Shown here: one piece after another, positions 27,400-32,892 of the stretch
Position numbering within the stretch: position 1 is the first letter of the stretch
Layout of the letters: the number at the start of each line of letters is the position of its first letter
Origin: Betaproteobacteria bacterium
GTDB taxonomy: Bacteria > Pseudomonadota > Gammaproteobacteria > Burkholderiales > Casimicrobiaceae
DNA: 32,892 nt
Direction of reading: 5' to 3'
Assembly: GCA_027307095.1 (NCBI GenBank)
Contig: DAHUXO010000031.1
Coordinates: 1-32,892, forward strand
Program-made: the position numbers and the translations under genes
The notes under the pieces: model-generated
What the model was told of the DNA's origin: nothing
Database searches by the model: none
The model's input: the letters and a program-made list of their open reading frames with translations, nothing else

Positions 27400-28209
27400 C
27401 TACGAGGCCGCCTTGCGGCCTCCGCCGAGGGAAGGATAGGACCGGGCGCCGAAGCCGCCGTCAATCGTGACGACCTGCCCGCAGACGGATCCCGCTCGAT
27501 CAGACGCCAGGAAGACGACGACGTCGGCAATCTCCGTCGCAGCGATCAACCGGCCGGCGGGCCAGTCCACAATCAACTCTCGCCACCGCTCTTCGTCGCC
27601 GAAGAGTTCGCGCGATCGTCCGCGCAACGACCTCATTGAACGCTCCGTTTCGACCCAGCCCGGGTTCACGCCGAGCACGCGCACGCCGAAATCGAGGCTC
27701 ATGCTCCCGACCGCCCGCGTGAAAGCGACGAGCGCGGCATTCCCGGCGGACCCTGCAACATAGGCGTAGTCGAGCTTTTCGGCCGCGAGCCCGATCACAT
27801 TGAGGATCACGCCGCGGCGACGCTCACACATTCGTCGGTAATATTCCCGCGTGACGTTGATGTAGCCGAAGACCTTCAGGTCCCAGGCATGGCGCCAGCC
27901 AGCTTCATCGATGTCTCCCAGCGATCCGCGGGAGATGGCGCCTGCGTTGTTGATCACGACATCGACATCGGGCCATTTCCCGGAGATCGCCTCGGCTGCA
28001 CCGCGCTCGGCCAGGTCCACCGCCAGCAACTCTACTTCGGTCCCATGATCGCGGACCAGCGCGTCGCGGGCAGCCGCGAGCCGGCCACCATCGCGGGCAA
28101 CGAGGCGCAACCGACAGCCTTCCGCGGCAAACGATTCGGCGATAGCACGACCGATGCCGCGCGAAGCGCCGGTAATCAGTACGGTGCGATCGGCGAGTCC
28201 TAGATCCAT
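27400..28209 (-). CDS. SDR family protein (atypical active-site region)
   Basis: MDLGLADRTVLITGASRGIGRAIAESFAAEG; TGxxxGIG and NNAG present; C-terminal GGFGARS. Confidence 0.88.
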   Translation of the reverse strand: MDLGLADRTVLITGASRGIGRAIAESFAAEGCRLRLVARDGGRLAAARDALVRDHGTEVELLAVDLAERGAAEAISGKWPDVDVVINNAGAISRGSLGDIDEAGWRHAWDLKVFGYINVTREYYRRMCERRRGVILNVIGLAAEKLDYAYVAGSAGNAALVAFTRAVGSMSLDFGVRVLGVNPGWVETERSMRSLRGRSRELFGDEERWRELIVDWPAGRLIAATEIADVVVFLASDRAGSVCGQVVTIDGGFGARSYPSLGGGRKAAS

Positions 28210-28328
28210 TCAACTTCCTCGCTGCAGCCGGGAATCAACCTTCAAAGCCGGATTCATCATCACGATGGAATCACGGCATGCGGCGCGATTCGCGAACTCC
28301 GGCCCCGGTCGTCGCAAATCGGGCTGGC

Positions 28329-29081
28329 TCAGGCTTCCCGCGGGCGCAATTCGATCAGGTCCGCGGAGCAATTGTCATCCGCCGTAGTGGCGTAGATCAC
28401 GGCATCGGCGACATCATCCGGACGCAGCGGCGCGAATTTACGCCCTTCAATTGCCGCCACCACGTCCGGGTGGGTGCTCGATTCGCGGATCCCGGTATCC
28501 ACCATGCCGGGAGCGATTTCGGTGACCCGAACTCCAAACGCCTTGAGCTCGAGTCGCATGCCCTTCGCTATCGCTGAAAGGGCGTGCTTGGTCGCTGCGT
28601 AGGCAACGCCGAACCGGTTGACGGTACGGGCTCCCAGCGAAGTGATCATGATCACATGGCCTCGGCGCCGCGCCGCCATGGCAGCGCCGACTCCCTGGCA
28701 GAGATGCATGGGTGCCAGAACGTTGACCCGGAACATCGCGTCGCATTCCTCCGGCTTGATCTCGAGGAATGGAGCGTACGTGAGGATGCCCGCATTATTG
28801 ACGAGGATGTCTGCGGCAGATGCCGCGTCGATCAACCGCCGCACGAAAGAGCTGTCGGCGAGATCGCCCGGTACGACGCGAAAATGCGCCCGATGCCCGG
28901 GTACCGCTTCGGCGAGCGCGTCGAGTCGATCCTTCCGGCGACCCGTGACGATGACCTCTGCACCCTCGCGAGCCAGCGCAAGCGCACATGCACGACCGAT
29001 TCCCGCGCTTGCGCCGGTCACGAGCGCCAGGCGCCCCGCGAGCCGCTGACTCACGATGGAATCCTCCGATTTGGCCTGCAT
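28329..29081 (-). CDS. SDR family NAD(P)-dependent oxidoreductase
   Basis: TGASAGIG, NNAG, YAATK motifs. Confidence 0.9.
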   Translation of the reverse strand: MQAKSEDSIVSQRLAGRLALVTGASAGIGRACALALAREGAEVIVTGRRKDRLDALAEAVPGHRAHFRVVPGDLADSSFVRRLIDAASAADILVNNAGILTYAPFLEIKPEECDAMFRVNVLAPMHLCQGVGAAMAARRRGHVIMITSLGARTVNRFGVAYAATKHALSAIAKGMRLELKAFGVRVTEIAPGMVDTGIRESSTHPDVVAAIEGRKFAPLRPDDVADAVIYATTADDNCSADLIELRPREA

Positions 29082-29110
29082 CGAGACACCGGACGATACC
29101 CCGGTCCGGC

Positions 29111-29584
29111 TCAGCCGACGCCGCCTGGCGGCTCGTCGACTTCGACGGTTTGGTAGGTCGCCGGCATCACGATCTCCAGGACCTCGAGATCATCGGAATA
29201 GTCGAGCACCGTGTGCTTGATCCGACCGGGCTGGATCCAGCAGCTTCCTTCGCGCATCAGGTGCTCGCCGTGGCCTTCGAATTCATTGCGCACCCATCCC
29301 TTGAGCACGTACACCATCTGAAACTGCACATCGTGAAAATGACGCTTGGAGACGTCGGCCTTGTTGAACGGGCGGGCGCGCCGGGCGACATGCGCTTCCA
29401 CCATCCCCCCGGTTGCCGCTGCCATGCCGAGGTCGCGGTAAATGGCGTAAGGACGCAATCCATCGCCCTTGAAATCCTCGTCCGACAAATGACTGACTGC
29501 GAATTTCTGACGAGGCCATTCGATGTCCTTCAGTGCATCGCCGGAAGTGGGCATTGCGACTCGTTCCTTCGGTTCAGTAGCCAT
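29111..29584 (-). CDS. Cupin domain-containing protein
   Basis: MATEPKERVAMPTSG...; KRHFHDVQFQMVYVLKGWVRNEFEGHGEHLMREGSCWIQPGRIKHTVLDYSDDLEVLEI; AAGGAG at suitable distance. Confidence 0.85.
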   Translation of the reverse strand: MATEPKERVAMPTSGDALKDIEWPRQKFAVSHLSDEDFKGDGLRPYAIYRDLGMAAATGGMVEAHVARRARPFNKADVSKRHFHDVQFQMVYVLKGWVRNEFEGHGEHLMREGSCWIQPGRIKHTVLDYSDDLEVLEIVMPATYQTVEVDEPPGGVG

Positions 29585-29644
29585 TCCCATCGCTCCTTCG
29601 ACTCGGAATGCGAACTCCGTCGTCCGGCATTGCCGGCCGGCGCC

Positions 29645-30622
29645 TTACTCGGCCTTGATGTTCGCTTCCTTTGCCACCTTGATCCACATCGCACGATCGC
29701 TTGTCATCAGGGCGGCGAAACTCTTTGGCGTGCTCTTGCCGTCGACCTCGATCGCAAAGGGCTCCAAGGCTGCGACGACCTTGGGCTGAGCCAGCACCTG
29801 ATCGACCACCTTCGCGATCCGGTCGATGATCGCCTGCGGGGTTCCCCGCGGTGCAAGAAACGCCTCCCACTGGCTCGCATGAAAATCCGGAATGCCCGCC
29901 TCTGCCATTGTCGGAATGCCGGGCGCAACCTTCAGTCGCTTGTCGCTGGTCACGGCGAGCGCGACGACCTTGCCCGAATTCACCTGGGGAATGGCGGCGA
30001 CCGAGTTCGCGAAATGGAAATCGACGCGTCCTGCGATCTGGTCGATCATCGCCTGCGGTGATCCGCGATACGGGATGTGAACGACGTCGATTCCAGTCGC
30101 CGCGCGAAACATCTCGGCCGTGAAATGAGCTGGCGAACCATTGCCTGCCGAAGCGAAGGTCAGCTTTCCCGGTTTCGACTTCGCCAGGGCGACCAGTTCC
30201 TTCACCGTCTTCACGCCCAAACCCGGATAGGCCACCAGGATCATCGGCGCAGACGCGACGTTCACGACCGGCACGAAATCCCGGGCCGCGTCGTAGGGAA
30301 GCTTGCGACCGAGCGCGACGTTCATGTTCAGCGCCGACGAGGTGAACAGCAACGTGTAGCCATCCGGCGCCGCCTTCGCAACTGTGTCGTCTCCGATCGT
30401 TCCGCCGGCCCCTGCCTTGTTCTCGATGATCATCGGCTGCCCGAGCGCTTTCTGAAGCGGGTCCTGCATGGCGCGCAGCACGACGTCCGCAATGCCCCCG
30501 GCAGGCCAAGGAATGATTACGTGTATCGGTCGATCGGGATAATGGGTCTGTGCGTATGCGACGCCGACCGATGCTGCACATGCAAGAAGCGCGGCAATTA
30601 CGCGGAACAGAGTACGCATCAC
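29645..30622 (-). CDS. Tripartite tricarboxylate transporter (Bug/TctC) substrate-binding protein
   Basis: Signal peptide then YPDRPIHVIIPWPAGGIADVVLRAMQDPLQKALGQPMIIENKAGAGGTIG. Confidence 0.93.
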   Translation of the reverse strand: MMRTLFRVIAALLACAASVGVAYAQTHYPDRPIHVIIPWPAGGIADVVLRAMQDPLQKALGQPMIIENKAGAGGTIGDDTVAKAAPDGYTLLFTSSALNMNVALGRKLPYDAARDFVPVVNVASAPMILVAYPGLGVKTVKELVALAKSKPGKLTFASAGNGSPAHFTAEMFRAATGIDVVHIPYRGSPQAMIDQIAGRVDFHFANSVAAIPQVNSGKVVALAVTSDKRLKVAPGIPTMAEAGIPDFHASQWEAFLAPRGTPQAIIDRIAKVVDQVLAQPKVVAALEPFAIEVDGKSTPKSFAALMTSDRAMWIKVAKEANIKAE

Positions 30623-30652
30623 GAGGCTCCTCAGGAATCAACCGGGTGCCGG

Positions 30653-30681
30653 ATTCTAATTGTATGACAGTCCTGTGTCAT
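30653..30681 (-). promoter_or_regulatory. Promoter with embedded operator-like inverted repeats upstream of the Bug/TctC gene
   Basis: Minus strand ATGACA (30681-30676), 17-nt spacer, TAGAAT (30658-30653). Spacer contains ATTGTATGACAGT (plus 30659-30671); ATGACA-N6-TGTCAT spans 30664-30681. Confidence 0.6.
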
Positions 30682-30776
30682 CCCGCGCGCGTGATCCGGT
30701 CGGCGACGCGCCTGGCGCCGTTGCCGGTACCGGCCGCCGCGGAAGGGCCTGGCCGACCCGCCCGGTCGGCACGCCA

Positions 30777-32414
30777 TCAGCCCGGCCGACGCTCGATCAC
30801 CGGCGCCGGGACGCCTTCGATCGCGACGTTAAGGCATGCGGGGCGACCACAATCGAGGCTACGTCCGATCGCAGCACTCAACCGGTCCGGACGATCCACC
30901 ATCTCCCCGTATCCACCGAATGCGGCTGCCACCTGATCGTACCTGGTCGGGAGCAGGTCGCAGCCAACCGCGCGATCTTGACCATAAGTTCTCAGCTGAA
31001 TCTGGAATTCTGCGTTCCAGCGAGCGTCGTTGCCGACCACGGCGAGGAATGGCAATTGGTAACGAACCGCGGTGTCGAACTCGGCCGCGTGGAAGCCAAA
31101 GGAGCCGTCGCCCAGAAACGCGATTACCGGCGCGTTCGGCTTGGCCAAACGAGCGGCCACCGCCATCGGGAGGCTGGCCCCGATCGCTCCGGCCGGCCCA
31201 TTGACGACGCGATTCGATGCCCGGAGACAGGCCTGCGCCCACTGTCCGAATTCACCGCCATCGCATACGAGAACTGAGTCAGGGTGCCGGTCGAGGACCG
31301 ACTGGAATGGCCGACACACCTGAACGGGGTGCAGCCGACCGACCTGGCTGCTCTTCGCCGTGTCCCAGCTTTCCGGCCGATAGCGAATCGCTGCCTCGAC
31401 GTCCTGCCTCCAGGCGCGACAATCGGAGCGACTGGCCCCTGCCACCTTGAGAGCCTCGGCCGCCGAACGAAGGTCCGCGACCACCGCGTGCCTCAGCCTT
31501 CCGCCCAGCGCACGCTGGGCACGGTGGATCTCGTCTGGATCAGGATCGATCTGCATGAATTCACATCCGCTCGCAAACAGCGCGGAAGCCCCGAATCGCA
31601 GCGTGAAATCAAGCCGCTTGGCGAGCAGGAGCACAGCGTCGGCCTTGGCGAGCACCTCGGTGAATGTGCCCAGGGACGGGTCCTGCACACCTCTGGGGCT
31701 CTCCATCCCGATTACGGGAATGCCCAGCGCATCCCCGAGTCCGTCGATCTGGCCGCGCAGCGCATGCGCTAGCCCCGAGGGCCCCGTAAGTACCAATGGC
31801 GACGACGCCCGGCGCAACCAGGCCAGGATTCCATCGGCATCGTCTCGCCCAAGTGGCGTCTGGCGCGGCGCAATCGCCTCCGTCGCGGGCCCACGCGCGT
31901 CCACGTCGCGCTCGAGCACGTCGGTGGGAAGGCTCAGATGCACGGGACCCGGTCGCCCCGATGTCGCCTCACGGATGGCGGACGTCACGTCCTGCCCTAC
32001 GGAGCGGGCGTCGCTCGCTGTCCAGGAGGCCTTGGTGACTCCCTGCGCCATCTCGGCCTGACGCATCTCCTGGAAAGCGCCGCGACCGATCTGGTCCTGG
32101 GGCGCGTGTCCGGAAAGCAATATCACCGGCGACTCTGCAAGCTTTGCCGTGAACAAAGCCGATACGGCGTTCGCGTGCCCTGGACCCCCGGTCACCCATG
32201 CGACTCCCGGCTCTCCGGTCAGCCTCGCCCACGAATCCGCCATATGAACGGCCGCTGCTTCATGCCGGGCGTGGATCAACTCCACCCCTGCATCGAGCGA
32301 AGCGTCGAACAGCGACATGATGTGGTTTCCCGAGACGGTGAAAACGCGTTTCACTCCCGAACGCGTCATTGCGTCAACCACCGCGTGTGCCCCAAGCGAC
32401 TTGCGAGCCCGCAT
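30777..32414 (-). CDS. Thiamine pyrophosphate-binding enzyme (acetolactate synthase/oxalyl-CoA decarboxylase-like)
   Basis: 545 aa; HARHEAAAVHMADSWARLTGEPGVAWVTGGPG N-terminus, GDGSFGF...GND TPP motif. Confidence 0.9.
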   Translation of the reverse strand: MRARKSLGAHAVVDAMTRSGVKRVFTVSGNHIMSLFDASLDAGVELIHARHEAAAVHMADSWARLTGEPGVAWVTGGPGHANAVSALFTAKLAESPVILLSGHAPQDQIGRGAFQEMRQAEMAQGVTKASWTASDARSVGQDVTSAIREATSGRPGPVHLSLPTDVLERDVDARGPATEAIAPRQTPLGRDDADGILAWLRRASSPLVLTGPSGLAHALRGQIDGLGDALGIPVIGMESPRGVQDPSLGTFTEVLAKADAVLLLAKRLDFTLRFGASALFASGCEFMQIDPDPDEIHRAQRALGGRLRHAVVADLRSAAEALKVAGASRSDCRAWRQDVEAAIRYRPESWDTAKSSQVGRLHPVQVCRPFQSVLDRHPDSVLVCDGGEFGQWAQACLRASNRVVNGPAGAIGASLPMAVAARLAKPNAPVIAFLGDGSFGFHAAEFDTAVRYQLPFLAVVGNDARWNAEFQIQLRTYGQDRAVGCDLLPTRYDQVAAAFGGYGEMVDRPDRLSAAIGRSLDCGRPACLNVAIEGVPAPVIERRPG

Positions 32415-32425
32415 CGATCCCTCTT

Positions 32426-32569
32426 CTATTTTGGTGATCCGTACGCCATCGATCGCCTATCGACCGGACGTGGACGCGAGTCATGTGCGAACGCCTGCGC
32501 GCATGCGAAACCGATGCCCATGCTCGCACCCGTGACGACGACGATCCTGCCGTTCAGCCCGAAATCCAT
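32426..32569 (-). pseudogene. Truncated SDR (N-terminal remnant)
   Basis: ATG at 32569 with GAGGAAGG upstream: MDFGLNGRIVVVTGASMGIGFACAQAFAHDSRPRPVDRRSMAYGSPK*; SDR glycine-rich motif then abrupt divergence and TAG. Confidence 0.7.
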
Positions 32570-32584
32570 TGACCTTCCTCCGGA

Positions 32585-32892
32585 TCAGGGTCTGGCGTAG
32601 CGCTTTTCGAGGCTCGCCATCACTTCCGGCCACGCGCTCGCGAAATACGCCTTCGCCTTCATCCAGTCCTCACCCTGCCCGTAGCCGAATGCCCCGCCCG
32701 GCTCCGGGACAACCTTCGCCGCCTTGGGGGCGAAGAAGCTTTCGATGCCCTCCGGGGTCGTCCATGCCTTCCATACCTCCGCGACCGGCGCGTCGATCAC
32801 CTTGGTGACGACGATGTCTGGCGCGAGCGGCTGGGCGGACGCGTCGTGCAAGAAGGTGGCAATAGTGGCGATCAGTACCAGCCGGAGTGCGG
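32585..32892 (-). CDS. Exported SRPBCC/AHSA1-like protein, apparently lacking the middle of the fold; 5' end outside the window
   Basis: Frame continues upstream of the listed start: ALRLVLIATIATFLHDASAQPLAPDIVVTKVIDAPVAEVWKAWTTPEGIESFFAPKAAKVVPEPGGAF then directly GYGQGEDWMKAKAYFASAWPEVMASLEKRYARP*. Confidence 0.6.
   Translation of the reverse strand, partial: ALRLVLIATIATFLHDASAQPLAPDIVVTKVIDAPVAEVWKAWTTPEGIESFFAPKAAKVVPEPGGAFGYGQGEDWMKAKAYFASAWPEVMASLEKRYARP

Noticed and set aside
1-32892. CRISPR arrays, tRNA/rRNA genes, toxin-antitoxin or phage-defence modules, insertion sequences
   Set aside because: None seen by eye on either strand; YqjE-like 'holin family' protein belongs to the housekeeping yqjDEK-type operon, not a prophage.

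Overview
High-GC, betaproteobacterial-looking chromosome segment. It carries about 29 supportable genes and no tRNA, rRNA, CRISPR array or transposase that I could see. From left to right: (1) a branched-chain-type ABC transporter operon on the minus strand (a LivM permease continuous with a LivG ATPase, LivH, and a Tat-exported binding protein) with a divergent MarR regulator; (2) a seven-gene minus-strand sugar-acid operon (GntR/FCD regulator, UxaA/GarD-type dehydratase, binding protein, two permeases, MalK/UgpC-type ATPase, IlvD/Edd-type dehydratase) divergent from a DEAD-box helicase (rhlE-like); (3) a plus-strand block of dienelactone hydrolase, SDR, FAH-family hydrolase, prolyl iminopeptidase, bioA and a dacB-type PBP4; (4) a DUF4870-like protein, a yqjD/yqjE/yqjK-like operon and ubiD; (5) two small exported proteins of unknown function; (6) a less GC-biased minus-strand catabolic cluster (TPP enzyme, Bug/TctC binding protein, cupin, two SDRs, HpcH/HpaI aldolase) bordered by a truncated SDR and an SRPBCC gene that appears internally deleted. 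The points most worth a second look are a pseudoknot-like element in the sugar-acid operon, the rhlE leader with an out-of-frame upstream ORF, helically spaced GTACG repeats, an operator-in-promoter upstream of the Bug/TctC gene, gene remnants, a split diketo-hydrolase-type sugar-acid pathway, and an SDR that seems to lack YxxxK. No clear undescribed defence or mobile system was found.
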